A program made the position numbers and the translations under genes. This document shows, in pieces, positions 1-8,006 of a stretch of DNA of 64,000 bases. This DNA comes from Kibdelosporangium persicum. GTDB lineage: Bacteria; Actinomycetota; Actinomycetes; Mycobacteriales; Pseudonocardiaceae. Position 1 is the first letter of the stretch, and every line of letters starts with the position of its first letter. The stretch covers positions 229,120 through 293,119 of the forward strand of contig NZ_JAAATY010000010.1 in assembly GCF_013280595.1 (NCBI RefSeq). The letters run 5' to 3'. Under the pieces are notes generated by a model, which saw only the letters and a list, made by a program, of their open reading frames with translations, searched no databases and had not been told where the DNA came from.

Positions 1-785
1 GCAGTGGTGTGTCCGTCGACCTGGTCGACGTCGACACCCGGACCCTGGACCGGGCCCGGTCCGGCATCCGCACCCAGTTGCGGCACGCGCAGTTGCTCGG
101 CGCCCTGCCCGGCGACCGGCCACAGGGCGAGCTGACCACCAGCGTCTCGATGTCCGGGCTGGCGCACGCGGACGCGGTGATCGAGGCGATCACCGAGGAC
201 GCCGGGCTCAAGGCCAAGGTGCTCGGCGAGGTGTCCGAACTGGTCCGTCCGGGCACGCCGGTCATCTCCAACACGTCGGGCATCCCGATCGACGAGCTCG
301 CCGGGGCGGTGCGGCGCCCGGAAGACCTGCTGGGCACGCACTTCATGAACCCGACGTACCTGATCTCCATGGTCGAGGTGATCCGGGGCCCGCGCACCGG
401 TGACGCCGTGCTGGCCGCGACCCAGGCCCTGCTGACGACGCTGCGCCGCAAGGCCGTGGTGGTACGCGACGCGCCCGGGTTCGTCACCAGCCGGCTGCTG
501 CATCCGATGATCAACGACGCCGCACGGATCGTCGCCGAGGGAACGGCGACGGTGGAGGACGTCGACACCCTGATGCAGGGGTGCCTCGGTCACCCCACCG
601 GACCGCTGCGCACGGCCGACCTCATCGGCATCGACAACCTCGTCGACGCCCTCGACGCACTGTACGAACGCACGGGCGAGAAGCGGAACAGCCCGTGCGA
701 ACTCCTGCGCGAGAAGGTGCGCGCGGGTGAACTCGGTCGTAAGTCCGGCCGGGGTTTCTACGACTACGGAGAAGGTATCTCGTGA
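1..785 (+). CDS. fkbK: 3-hydroxyacyl-CoA dehydrogenase for methoxymalonyl-ACP (FkbK-like), 5' partial
   Basis: NAD-dependent dehydrogenase that oxidises the hydroxyl of glyceryl-ACP on the way to (2R)-methoxymalonyl-ACP. The reading frame is open to the left edge. The visible part starts after the Rossmann glycine loop, at the second strand (VDLVDVD), so roughly 20-30 residues are outside the window. It continues through the NTSGIP segment, the catalytic-region HFMNP motif and the C-terminal 3HCDH domain ending GRKSGRGFYDYG. The stop overlaps the next start (GTGA at 782-785), indicating translational coupling to the ACP. Family membership is clear; the specific role rests on the neighbouring ACP, acyl-CoA dehydrogenase and FkbH genes. 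A GTG at 9 is only an internal codon. Confidence 0.9.
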   Translation, partial: SGVSVDLVDVDTRTLDRARSGIRTQLRHAQLLGALPGDRPQGELTTSVSMSGLAHADAVIEAITEDAGLKAKVLGEVSELVRPGTPVISNTSGIPIDELAGAVRRPEDLLGTHFMNPTYLISMVEVIRGPRTGDAVLAATQALLTTLRRKAVVVRDAPGFVTSRLLHPMINDAARIVAEGTATVEDVDTLMQGCLGHPTGPLRTADLIGIDNLVDALDALYERTGEKRNSPCELLREKVRAGELGRKSGRGFYDYGEGIS

Positions 786-1072
786 CGATCAACGAGGCCG
801 CCACGCCGGCGCTGGCGGCGCAGATCCAGGCCGGGCTGCTGGCCTTCCTCGAGGCCAAGACGAAGCAGGTCGTCGCGCCCGGCCAGGACATCTTCGGCAC
901 CGGGCTGGCCACGTCCATGTTCGCGCTCGAACTGGTGGTCCACCTCGAAGGCACCTACGGCATCGAGATCGCCGGTCCGGACCTGCGGCTGGAGCACTTC
1001 CGGACGGTCGAGAAGATGACGGCGCTGACGCTGCGGCTGAAGGCCGAAGCCGAGTCGACCGACAGTGCCTGA
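782..1072 (+). CDS. fkbJ: Discrete acyl carrier protein for methoxymalonyl-ACP (FkbJ-like)
   Basis: A 96-residue free-standing carrier protein that holds the glyceryl, then methoxymalonyl, unit on its phosphopantetheine arm. The attachment serine is in LATSMFALELV (about residue 46), a variant of the usual DSL motif seen in ACPs of this pathway. The GTG start overlaps the upstream stop by 4 bases. The stop is overlapped by the next gene's GTG at 1065, so three genes are translationally coupled. Its loaded product would be used by a polyketide synthase acyltransferase selective for this extender; the module at 40.7-45.4 kb is a candidate if the two loci cooperate. Confidence 0.9.
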   Translation: MTINEAATPALAAQIQAGLLAFLEAKTKQVVAPGQDIFGTGLATSMFALELVVHLEGTYGIEIAGPDLRLEHFRTVEKMTALTLRLKAEAESTDSA

Positions 1073-2174
1073 CCAGCTCGCGGACGAACGTGCCCTGATC
1101 ACCGGTCTCGTCGACGGCAACGCCGGGCGATGGGACCTCGACGGGCTGATTCCTGAAGACCTGCTGCGCGACCTTGGCGCACGCGGGTTGTTGTGCGCGC
1201 AGGTCAAGCCGTCCTACGGCGGCCTCGGACTCGACAGCGCGACAAACGGTGAGCTGACCGCGCACACCGGCAGTCTCTGCAGTTCGCTCCGCAGTGTGCA
1301 GACGTCCCAGGGAATGGCCGCGTGGGCGATCTCGCGGCTCGGCGACGCGGACCAGCGCCGCACCCACCTGCGCGCTCTCACGAGCGGTCAGCTCGCGGCG
1401 GTGGCGTTCAGCGAACAGGACGCCGGCAGCGACCTTTCCGCGATGAGCACCCGAATCCAGCGAAGTGGCGACTCCGTCGTCGTCGACGGCGCGAAGAAGT
1501 GGATCACCGCGGCGCGGTACGCGGACCTGCTGGTCGTGTTCGGCCAGTACGAGGACAGCGCCGCCGCCGTGGTCGTGCCGCGCTCGGCTCCAGGCGTCAC
1601 CGTCGACGTCATCGCCGACCCGCTCGGCTGCCGCGCGGCGGGCCACGCCAACGTCCGGCTCGACTCGGTCCGGCTGCCCGCCGCCAGTCTGCTCGGCGGC
1701 GGCGGACACCCCCTATCGCTTCTGGTCACCACCGCGTTGACCTACGGCCGGATGTCGGTCGCGTGGGGTTGCGTCGGGATTCTGCGGGCCTGCCTGCGTG
1801 CGGCTGTCCGGCATGCGTCGTCCCGCAAGCAGTTCGGTACGCCGCTCACCGGGCATCAGCTCGTCGCGCGGCATCTCGCCGATCTGTTCGTGGCGGAACA
1901 GGGCGCGACCCGCGCGTGCGAGCACGCAAGTCGTTGCTGGGACAGCAAATCACCCGAAGTCGCGACCGCGGCCGTGCTGGCCAAGTACGTGAGTTCACGC
2001 AACGCGGCGACCGCCGCGGCGTCCGCGGTCCAGGTGCTCGCGTCGGCCGCCGCCCAGGACGGGCACGTGGTCGCCAGGGCGTACCGGGACGCGAAGCTGA
2101 TGGAAATCATCGAGGGCAGCACCGAGATCTGCCAGCTGGTGCTGGCCGAACACGCTGTCACCACCACCCTGTAG
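1065..2174 (+). CDS. fkbI: Acyl-CoA dehydrogenase family oxidase (FkbI-like)
   Basis: A 369-residue acyl-CoA dehydrogenase fold flavoenzyme, taken to oxidise the 3-position intermediate in methoxymalonyl-ACP formation. Visible features are the FAD/substrate-binding segment AFSEQDAGSDLSAM (about residue 110), the central beta domain with KKWITAARYADLL, and the C-terminal helical bundle with IIEGSTEI (about residue 347) holding the usual catalytic glutamate position. Length is normal for the family. The GTG start overlaps the ACP gene by 8 bases. The pathway role comes from gene order, which matches FK506/FK520 and ansamitocin-type clusters. Confidence 0.9.
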   Translation: MPDQLADERALITGLVDGNAGRWDLDGLIPEDLLRDLGARGLLCAQVKPSYGGLGLDSATNGELTAHTGSLCSSLRSVQTSQGMAAWAISRLGDADQRRTHLRALTSGQLAAVAFSEQDAGSDLSAMSTRIQRSGDSVVVDGAKKWITAARYADLLVVFGQYEDSAAAVVVPRSAPGVTVDVIADPLGCRAAGHANVRLDSVRLPAASLLGGGGHPLSLLVTTALTYGRMSVAWGCVGILRACLRAAVRHASSRKQFGTPLTGHQLVARHLADLFVAEQGATRACEHASRCWDSKSPEVATAAVLAKYVSSRNAATAAASAVQVLASAAAQDGHVVARAYRDAKLMEIIEGSTEICQLVLAEHAVTTTL

Positions 2175-2188
2175 CTCATGGAGGACTC

Positions 2189-3283
2189 GTGCCCGATCGG
2201 CCGACCATGATCAAATGCCTGGTCTGGGACCTGGACAACACGTTGTGGGACGGGACGCTGCTGGAGGACGAGCAGGTCGAGTTCGCCGAGGCGGTCCGTG
2301 ACGTGGTCCGTGCCCTGGACTCGCGCGGCATCCTCCAGTCCGTGGCCAGCAAGAACGACCACGACCTCGCCTGGCGCAAGCTGGAGGAGCTCGGCGTGGC
2401 CGAGTACTTCGTCGTGCCGCGGATCGGCTGGGGCCGCAAGTCCGACTCGGTCAAGGCGATCGCCGACCAGCTGAAATTCGCGCTCGACACCATCGCGTTC
2501 GTCGACGACCAGCCGGCCGAGCGAGCCGAGGTCGCGTACCACCACCCCGCCGTGCGCTGCTACTCCGCCGAGGACGTGCTCACGCTGACCGGGCTGCCGG
2601 AGTTCAGCCCGGCGACCGTCACGGTGGACTCCGCCCGGCGCAGGCAGATGTACCAGGCCAACATGCGGCGGGAACAGGAACAGGCCGCGTTCACCGGCCC
2701 GGACGAGGATTTCCTCCGGTCACTGGACCTGGTCATCCGGATCGGCCGGGCAGGTGACGAGGAGATCACCCGCGTCGAGGAGCTGACGCTGCGCACCAGC
2801 CAGATGAACGCCACCGGCGTGCACTACCCGGACTCGGTGCTGCGGTCCCTGATCGACGACCCGCGCCACGAGGTGCTGACCGCGACCATGTCCGACCGGT
2901 TCGGGCCGCACGGCGCGGTCGGCGTGCTGCTGCTGGAAAAGCACCCGTCGGTGTGGAACCTCAAGCTGCTGGCCACCTCGTGCCGGGTGGTCAGCTTCGG
3001 GGCCGGATCGGTGATCCTGAACTGGATCAGCGACCAGGCGGCACGGGCGGGTGTGCACCTCGTGGCCGACTTCCGGCGCACCGAACGCAACCGGATGATG
3101 GAAGTGGCCTACCGCTTCGCCGGCTACGAGACCAGTTCGTGCGCGTGCGTCGCCGAAGTCAGCCGTGACGGCCGCGACGACATCGAACTGCTCCACCTGG
3201 TTCCCGCCAGGCAGGCTCCGCCGTCCACCATGACTTTGACCGCCCCGGATCTCGCCGCCGGCCCGTTGACGGCGGCGCACTGA
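2189..3283 (+). CDS. fkbH: FkbH-like glyceryl-ACP synthase (HAD domain plus acyltransferase-like domain)
   Basis: A 364-residue bifunctional enzyme that dephosphorylates 1,3-bisphosphoglycerate and loads the glyceryl unit on the discrete ACP, the first step to methoxymalonyl-ACP. The N-terminal HAD domain carries WDLDNTLWDG (nucleophile DxDxT, residues 13-21) and FVDDQPAER. The C-terminal half is GNAT-like, with LLATSCRVVSFGAG and a final LVADFRRTERNRMM segment. A GGAGGA stretch at 2180-2185 lies just before the chosen GTG; an ATG at 2207 is the alternative start. It is the last gene of the four-gene methoxymalonyl operon and meets the O-methyltransferase gene tail to tail. Confidence 0.93.
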   Translation: MPDRPTMIKCLVWDLDNTLWDGTLLEDEQVEFAEAVRDVVRALDSRGILQSVASKNDHDLAWRKLEELGVAEYFVVPRIGWGRKSDSVKAIADQLKFALDTIAFVDDQPAERAEVAYHHPAVRCYSAEDVLTLTGLPEFSPATVTVDSARRRQMYQANMRREQEQAAFTGPDEDFLRSLDLVIRIGRAGDEEITRVEELTLRTSQMNATGVHYPDSVLRSLIDDPRHEVLTATMSDRFGPHGAVGVLLLEKHPSVWNLKLLATSCRVVSFGAGSVILNWISDQAARAGVHLVADFRRTERNRMMEVAYRFAGYETSSCACVAEVSRDGRDDIELLHLVPARQAPPSTMTLTAPDLAAGPLTAAH

Positions 3284-3300
3284 CCCCTGAAGGCCCCGAC

Positions 3301-3330
3301 GGCCCGGAGCGCGGTCAGCGCTTCCGGGCC
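3301..3330. terminator. Bidirectional hairpin between FkbH and O-methyltransferase genes
   Basis: Arms GGCCCGGAGCGC and GCGCTTCCGGGCC pair around a 5-nt loop with one bulge. It sits between two convergent genes and overlaps the O-methyltransferase stop codon. There is no T-tract, as is common in high-GC actinomycetes. Confidence 0.6.
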
Positions 3331-3995
3331 AGGGTGATGCCGTCGGCGAACGGCAGCATCGAGATGTCGACCCGGTCGTCGTCCCGGAGCAAGGTGTTGA
3401 GCTCCCGGATGGCGGCCGTTTCCGCGTCCTGGGCGGCCGGGTCGGCCACCCTGCCGAAGAACAGCGTGTTGTCCACGACGATGAGGCCACCCGGCCGCAC
3501 CAACGGCAGGACGTCCTCGTAGTAGCGCGGGTAGTTCGTCTTGTCCGCGTCGATGAACGCCAGATCCACCGTGCCGGTCACGCCTTCGTCGCGCAGCCGC
3601 GCGAGAGTCGCCGTGGCGTCCCCGACCATGAGCTCGATCCGGTCGGCCACCCCGGCCCGCTCCCAGTAGGACCGGCCGATCTTCGCCCACCGGGGGGTGA
3701 TGTCGCACGTGATCACCCGGCCGCCCGGTGGGAGCGCGCGGGCCAGGCACAGCGTGCTGTACCCGGTGAACGTGCCGATCTCCAGCACCGTGCGCGCACC
3801 GATCAGACCGGCCAGCAAGGAAAGCAGCTGCCCTTCCTCGGCCAGCACCTGCATCGCCGTCCCGGCAGGCAGCTGCGCGGTCTCCTCGCGCAGCCCGGCG
3901 AGGATCTCGTCCTCGCGCAGCGAAACGTCCCGAACATAGGACAGCAGCTCACGCCCGGCCGTCACCTGATCCGCCACAGTCAACTCCATCGTCAT
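3315..3995 (-). CDS. fkbG: Class I SAM O-methyltransferase (FkbG-like)
   Basis: A 226-residue caffeoyl-CoA-type O-methyltransferase that probably methylates the 2-hydroxyl of hydroxymalonyl-ACP. Visible motifs are [16 protein letters not shown] (SAM motif I, about residues 60-75), [17 protein letters not shown], and [17 protein letters not shown], which holds the metal-binding aspartates. The ATG at 3995 gives a family-like N-terminus ([10 protein letters not shown]). A GTG at 4040 would add 15 residues, and no clear ribosome site separates them. Unlike in many related clusters, it is not in line with the other methoxymalonyl genes but convergent to them, under a separate promoter shared with the deacetylase gene. 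Confidence 0.88.
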   Translation of the reverse strand: MTMELTVADQVTAGRELLSYVRDVSLREDEILAGLREETAQLPAGTAMQVLAEEGQLLSLLAGLIGARTVLEIGTFTGYSTLCLARALPPGGRVITCDITPRWAKIGRSYWERAGVADRIELMVGDATATLARLRDEGVTGTVDLAFIDADKTNYPRYYEDVLPLVRPGGLIVVDNTLFFGRVADPAAQDAETAAIRELNTLLRDDDRVDISMLPFADGITLARKR

Positions 3996-4040
3996 GAGCC
4001 AGTTCTGGTTGGCGACACTACGAGCTGACGCGCCGCGCAC

Positions 4041-4482
4041 CCCACCCCTACCGACCCCCTTAACAAGCGCGCACGGTCACCGAGAAATCAGCCAAACCGC
4101 AGGTGAAGCTGCAATTGGTAGGGGTTGTGCGACCGGTCCGCGCGCTGGCAGATTCGAGCGTCGTCGGCGCCACCAGGACCAGGATTCCAGCGGGGCCGTT
4201 GGGGGCTACGCACTCGCTACACGGTTCGAGGTCTGCCTTGACATGAGTATTCCGACAGCACCGGTGGGATTCGGCGACGACGCCGGCACGACGCACACCC
4301 GCCTGGTCGGGGAGCACCGCGGGACCGCGGGCTCCGCCGGCGAAGCCGCCCCACCGGACAGCACGCGACACCGGCTGGCCGAAACCCGCGCGGGCGCGCC
4401 ACCGCGCCGCGGCGGGCACACCACCATCCCGCACTGATCGTCGATGTGACCATTGCCGGCCTGCCACCCGAAAAGGATCGCG
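4041..4482. promoter_or_regulatory. Divergent promoter region with paired CCCCTACC / GGTAGGGG boxes
   Basis: This 442-bp stretch separates the minus-strand O-methyltransferase from the plus-strand deacetylase and has no credible gene. CCCCTACC at 4045-4052 and its exact inverse GGTAGGGG at 4117-4124 lie 64 bp apart. The same core recurs as an inverted repeat upstream of the LAL regulator (7899-7918), so they are candidate sites for that activator. Apart from these I see no confident -10/-35 pair; TTGACA at 4238 has no good -10. Confidence 0.45.
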
Positions 4483-5163
4483 ATGCACCGAACGATACGC
4501 AGATTATTGGTCGTCGCCGCCCACGGCGACGACGAGACCCTGGGCGCGGGCGGGACGCTCGCGAAGCTGGCCGACGACGGCGTGCGGATCAGCCTGTGCG
4601 TGCTCTGCGACGACGACGGGTCCCGATCCGAGACCGGGCAGGGCGTGACCAACCGCGTCCCGGCGATCGAGGCGGCCGCGAAGATCCTCGGCATCGAACG
4701 GCTGGCCGTCCACGAGTACGGCGACAACCGGCTGGACACCGTGGGCCAGTTGGAGCTGAACCGGGTGTTCGAACGGGAAGTACGCGAGTTCGAGCCGGAC
4801 ACGGTGTTCGCGCCGAGCCTGAGCGACCTGAGCCTGGACCACCAGCTGGTGAGCCGGGCGGCCCGCGTGGCCGGCCGGGCAGGCCGTGGGCCCGTGCGGG
4901 AGATCCGGTGCTTCGAGGTCCGGTCCGCGACCGACAGCGGTGAGGCCGCGGGCCTGCCGGTCTTCCGGCCGAACTGCTGGCAGCCGCTGGCCGAGTCCCA
5001 CCTGGAGCGCAAGCTCGAGGCGCTGCGGGCCTATGGCGACGAACTGCAGCAGTGGCCCAGCCCGCGCAGCGAGCGGGGCGTCCGCGCGCTCGCCGAGTAC
5101 CGCGGCTCGCAGGTCTCGACCGCCTACGCCGAGGCGTTCGAACTGCTCAGAGTGGTCCTCTGA
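4483..5163 (+). CDS. PIG-L family N-acetyl-glucosaminyl-type deacetylase
   Basis: A 226-residue zinc deacetylase of the PIG-L/LmbE family, which remove N-acetyl groups from GlcNAc-type sugars. The metal motif AHGDDETLGAGG (residues 11-22) is a variant of AHPDDE. The second metal-binding element is SLDHQLVSRAA around residue 115. The start is the ATG preceded by AAAAGGA about 6 bases upstream; an in-frame ATG at 4453 lacks a ribosome site. It is followed by a nucleotide-sugar dehydrogenase and an epimerase, so a deacetylated amino-sugar product is plausible. No glycosyltransferase lies in the window. The precise substrate is unknown. Confidence 0.85.
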   Translation: MHRTIRRLLVVAAHGDDETLGAGGTLAKLADDGVRISLCVLCDDDGSRSETGQGVTNRVPAIEAAAKILGIERLAVHEYGDNRLDTVGQLELNRVFEREVREFEPDTVFAPSLSDLSLDHQLVSRAARVAGRAGRGPVREIRCFEVRSATDSGEAAGLPVFRPNCWQPLAESHLERKLEALRAYGDELQQWPSPRSERGVRALAEYRGSQVSTAYAEAFELLRVVL

Positions 5164-5197
5164 GGACCGGACACCGCGAGCGACAAGGGGTTTGAGA

Positions 5198-6460
5198 ATG
5201 CCGGAGATTTCCTCCGTCGCGGTCATCGGCATGGGCTACGTCGGCCTGCCGACCGCGTTGGGCCTGCACGCGGGCGGAGTACGCGTCCTGGGGATCGACC
5301 GCGATCCGGATCGCCTCGCGGCGATCCGGCGACGCGCCGTCGACCTGATCGATGCCGATCACCTGCGGCTGGCGAAGTCGTTGGGGCAGGACGGTTTCGA
5401 GCTCACCGCCGACCTGTCCAGGCTGGCCGAGGCGGACGCGGTGATGGTGTGCGTGCCCACGCCGGTGGACCGTTACCTGTTGCCGGACCTCGGTCCGTTG
5501 CAGGGGGCGTGCGACACACTCGTGAAGTACGCGCGGCCGGGTCAGACGCTGATCCTGACGTCGACGAGCTTCGTCGGCACCACGGCCAGGATGCTGGTGA
5601 ACCCGTTGATCGATCGTGGTTTCACGATCGGCACCGACATCTTCGTGGCCTCCAGCCCGGAACGGATCGATCCGGGCAACGTCACGCACACCCAGCGGGA
5701 GACGCCCCGGGTGCTCGGCGGGGTCACCGCACAGTGCACAGCGATGGCGGCCCAGGTGATCGAGGTGCTGGCGTCGCAGACCCACCGGGTGCGGTCCCCC
5801 GAGGTCGCCGAGATGACCAAGCTGTACGAGAACACCTTCCGTGCGGTGAACATCGCGCTGGCCAACGAGTTCGCCGACATCTGCGCCGGGCTGGAGCTCG
5901 ACCCGATCGAGGTGATCGACGCCGCGGCGACCAAACCGTACGGGTTCATGGCCTTCCACCCCGGCCCCGGGGTCGGCGGGCACTGCATCCCGTGCGACCC
6001 GCACTACCTGCTCTGGCAGCTGCGCGAAACACGGACCGCGGCGCCGTTGGTGAACCAGGCGATGACCGCCATCGCCGAGCGGCCCAAGACTGTGGTGGAC
6101 CGCGTGCAGGGTGCGCTTTCACTGGCGGGCAAGGGAATGGCCGGAATCCGCGTCCTCGTGGTCGGCGTGTCGTACAAGCCCGGCGTGCTGGACGTGCGGT
6201 CGTCTTCGGCCCTGGAGATCATCGCGGGCCTGGCCGAGCGCGGGGCGAAGGTCGACTACTTCGACCCGCTGATCGCCCGGGTGACCCTGCCGGACGGCAC
6301 CACAATGGACAGTGTGGTCCGGCCGCAGGGCACGAACTGGGACCTCGTGCTCGTCCACACCGTCCAACCCGGACACGACTACGGCTGGACCGCCGACTGC
6401 CCGATGCTGGTCGACGCCACCTACCGGTTCGAGTCCGCCGACGCCAGCCAACCCGTGTGA
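5198..6460 (+). CDS. Nucleotide-sugar 6-dehydrogenase (UDP-ManNAc/GlcNAc dehydrogenase type)
   Basis: A 420-residue member of the UDP-glucose/GDP-mannose dehydrogenase family, which oxidises C6 of a nucleotide sugar to a uronic acid using two NAD+. N-terminal NAD loop VIGMGYVGLPTA (residues 8-19). Substrate strand CVPTPVD. Catalytic cysteine in GVGGHCIPCDPHYL, a form typical of WecC/WbpA-like enzymes acting on N-acetyl-hexosamines rather than UDP-glucose. C-terminal UDP-binding domain with VGVSYKPGVLDVRSS. AAGGGG lies 7 bases before the ATG. A decarboxylating or epimerising step may follow through the next gene. Confidence 0.9.
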   Translation: MPEISSVAVIGMGYVGLPTALGLHAGGVRVLGIDRDPDRLAAIRRRAVDLIDADHLRLAKSLGQDGFELTADLSRLAEADAVMVCVPTPVDRYLLPDLGPLQGACDTLVKYARPGQTLILTSTSFVGTTARMLVNPLIDRGFTIGTDIFVASSPERIDPGNVTHTQRETPRVLGGVTAQCTAMAAQVIEVLASQTHRVRSPEVAEMTKLYENTFRAVNIALANEFADICAGLELDPIEVIDAAATKPYGFMAFHPGPGVGGHCIPCDPHYLLWQLRETRTAAPLVNQAMTAIAERPKTVVDRVQGALSLAGKGMAGIRVLVVGVSYKPGVLDVRSSSALEIIAGLAERGAKVDYFDPLIARVTLPDGTTMDSVVRPQGTNWDLVLVHTVQPGHDYGWTADCPMLVDATYRFESADASQPV

Positions 6461-6483
6461 GCCGTCTTGAAAGGACACGACCT

Positions 6484-7446
6484 GTGCGCTGCCTGATCAC
6501 CGGAGGTGCCGGCTTCATCGGCTCGCACCTGACCGAGCACCTGCTTGGCCTCGGTCACGAGGTGGTCGTCCTCGACGACCTCAGCACCGGCAGCGAAAGC
6601 AACCTCGCCGCGTTCGCGGACGATCCCCGGCTGCGGTTCGTCCGGGGATCGGTGTGCGACCGGGACGCGGTGGACAGCTGCATGGCCGGGGTGGACGCGA
6701 TCTACCACCTGGCCGCGGCCGTCGGGGTGTTCACCATCCTCGGCAAGACCCTGGAGAGCCTGCGTACCAACCTCAACGGCACGGAAACCGTGCTGGAGGC
6801 GGCACGTGCGCACGATGTGCCGATCCTGGTCGCGTCGACCAGCGAGATCTACGGCAAGAACACCGCCGACGGGCTCACCGAGGACGCCGACCGGATCGTC
6901 GGCTCACCGCTGGTGAACCGGTGGTCGTACGCCGAGGCGAAGGCCCTGGACGAGACGCTGGCCTACCTGTACGGGATCGAGTACGGGGTCAAGACCGTGA
7001 TCGTGCGGTTGTTCAACACGGTCGGCCCGCGGCAGAGCGGCCGTTACGGCATGGTGATTCCCCGGTTCGTCGGGCAGGCGCTCGCCGGCGAGCCGATCAC
7101 CGTGTTCGGCGACGGCCAGCAGGTCAGGTGTTTCTGTCACGTGCTCGACGTGGTGCCGGCGCTCGTCGCACTCCTTGAGGACGAGGGCGCGCACGGCACC
7201 GTCTACAACCTCGGCAGTTCGGAACAGGTCAGCATCGCCGACCTCGCGCACAAGGTCATCGCGGCGACGGACTCGTCGAGCACGGTGGTGAAGGTCCCGT
7301 ACGAGCAGGCGTACGGCGCCGGCTTCGAAGACATGCAGCGCCGCATCCCGGATTGCGCGAAGGCACGCGACCGGGTCGGCTTCCGGCCGCGGCGCACCCT
7401 CGACGACATCATCCGGTCGGTGGTCGCCGAGCATCGCCTGCCCTGA
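6484..7446 (+). CDS. NAD-dependent nucleotide-sugar epimerase/dehydratase or decarboxylase (extended SDR)
   Basis: A 320-residue extended short-chain dehydrogenase. NAD loop ITGGAGFIGSH at residues 5-15, catalytic serine in STSEIYG (about residue 120), and catalytic YxxxK in WSYAEAK (about residue 150). A substrate loop with FNTVGPRQSGRYG is shared by UDP-glucose 4-epimerases and UDP-glucuronate decarboxylases. GTG start with AAAGGA 8 bases upstream, 23 bases after the dehydrogenase stop. Paired with a uronic-acid-forming dehydrogenase it could be a C4-epimerase or a decarboxylase giving an aminopentose; motifs alone do not decide. Confidence 0.85.
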   Translation: MRCLITGGAGFIGSHLTEHLLGLGHEVVVLDDLSTGSESNLAAFADDPRLRFVRGSVCDRDAVDSCMAGVDAIYHLAAAVGVFTILGKTLESLRTNLNGTETVLEAARAHDVPILVASTSEIYGKNTADGLTEDADRIVGSPLVNRWSYAEAKALDETLAYLYGIEYGVKTVIVRLFNTVGPRQSGRYGMVIPRFVGQALAGEPITVFGDGQQVRCFCHVLDVVPALVALLEDEGAHGTVYNLGSSEQVSIADLAHKVIAATDSSSTVVKVPYEQAYGAGFEDMQRRIPDCAKARDRVGFRPRRTLDDIIRSVVAEHRLP

Positions 7447-7476
7447 GCGTCCCCACCGTCGTTCACAATCGCTTCA

Positions 7477-7812
7477 TCAGCGCGTCATGGCCTCGTCATG
7501 GCCCGCCGTTCCCACTGCCGAGGCCGCCGTCATGGCGGCCTCGGCAGTGGCACGTTCGAGTACGCCCGCGTCGCACAGGTCCTCTACCCACGTCACCATG
7601 TGGCTGTACGTGGCCACAGGGTCGACGTCCCACATCGTGGCCAGCGTCGCCGCGGCCTTGGCGACGTCGCCTGAGCTCTGGTTGAGCGCGATCCACATGG
7701 CGGTGCCGGCCGGCCCATAACGCAGCTGCGCACCAGTGGTACTTGAGGACAATTTAAGGTGGCCGGTCGGCAAAATCCTCGGAGTTACGTCCGCCGCCGT
7801 GCTTACCATCAT
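7477..7812 (-). CDS. Stand-alone PqqD-like peptide-binding (RRE-type) protein
   Basis: About 111 residues with the PqqD fold pattern: a strand-turn start (HLKLSSSTTGAQLRYGPAG), the hallmark tGtamWiaL helix, then a helix with TLATMWDVDPVATYSHM and the closing WVEDLCDAGVLE. PqqD-type domains bind leader peptides in RiPP pathways, and lone copies also occur in other clusters. No radical SAM, lasso peptidase or cyclase genes are near. Two adjacent ATGs (7812, 7809) follow GGGAGGG. The gene diverges from the LAL regulator. Its last 25 codons include a perfect 16-bp palindrome (7513-7549), so the C-terminal tail may not be functional protein. Function unknown. Confidence 0.75.
   Translation of the reverse strand: MMVSTAADVTPRILPTGHLKLSSSTTGAQLRYGPAGTAMWIALNQSSGDVAKAAATLATMWDVDPVATYSHMVTWVEDLCDAGVLERATAEAAMTAASAVGTAGHDEAMTR
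7513..7549. terminator. Perfect 16-bp inverted repeat, likely bidirectional terminator
   Basis: CACTGCCGAGGCCGCC and its exact reverse complement are separated by GTCAT. It lies inside the 3' end of the PqqD-like coding frame and 67 bases past the sugar epimerase stop, where two convergent transcription units meet. Confidence 0.55.
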
Positions 7813-7898
7813 CGAGCCCTCCCACAACCTTGTCGTCGCTGTTCACCAAGCTTCTCCGTTACCGGGCGGAAAAGACATGGAGATCGCACCCGATTGAC

Positions 7899-7918
7899 AG
7901 GTAGGACTATCCCTACCT
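7899..7918. promoter_or_regulatory. Inverted repeat AGGTAGG-N6-CCTACCT upstream of LAL regulator
   Basis: Seven-base perfect arms with a 6-base spacer, 89 bases before the LAL start and 87 bases before the PqqD-like start. The GGTAGG/CCCTACC core matches the boxes at 4045 and 4117. Candidate binding site for the LAL protein, which would make the regulator autoregulated. Confidence 0.5.
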
Positions 7919-8006
7919 CCGCCCGGGTGGTTGCCGGATGCCGGGCGAGATAACCCACGGTGTATATCGATCCGATAACGGTGGCCGCTGACAGAGGACT
8001 TCTGAT

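Noticed and set aside
4224..4243. GGTTCGAG-like T-loop and TTGACA in the divergent gap, possible tRNA or sigma-70 promoter
   Set aside because: No cloverleaf can be built around the T-loop-like word, and no acceptable -10 lies at the right distance from TTGACA.
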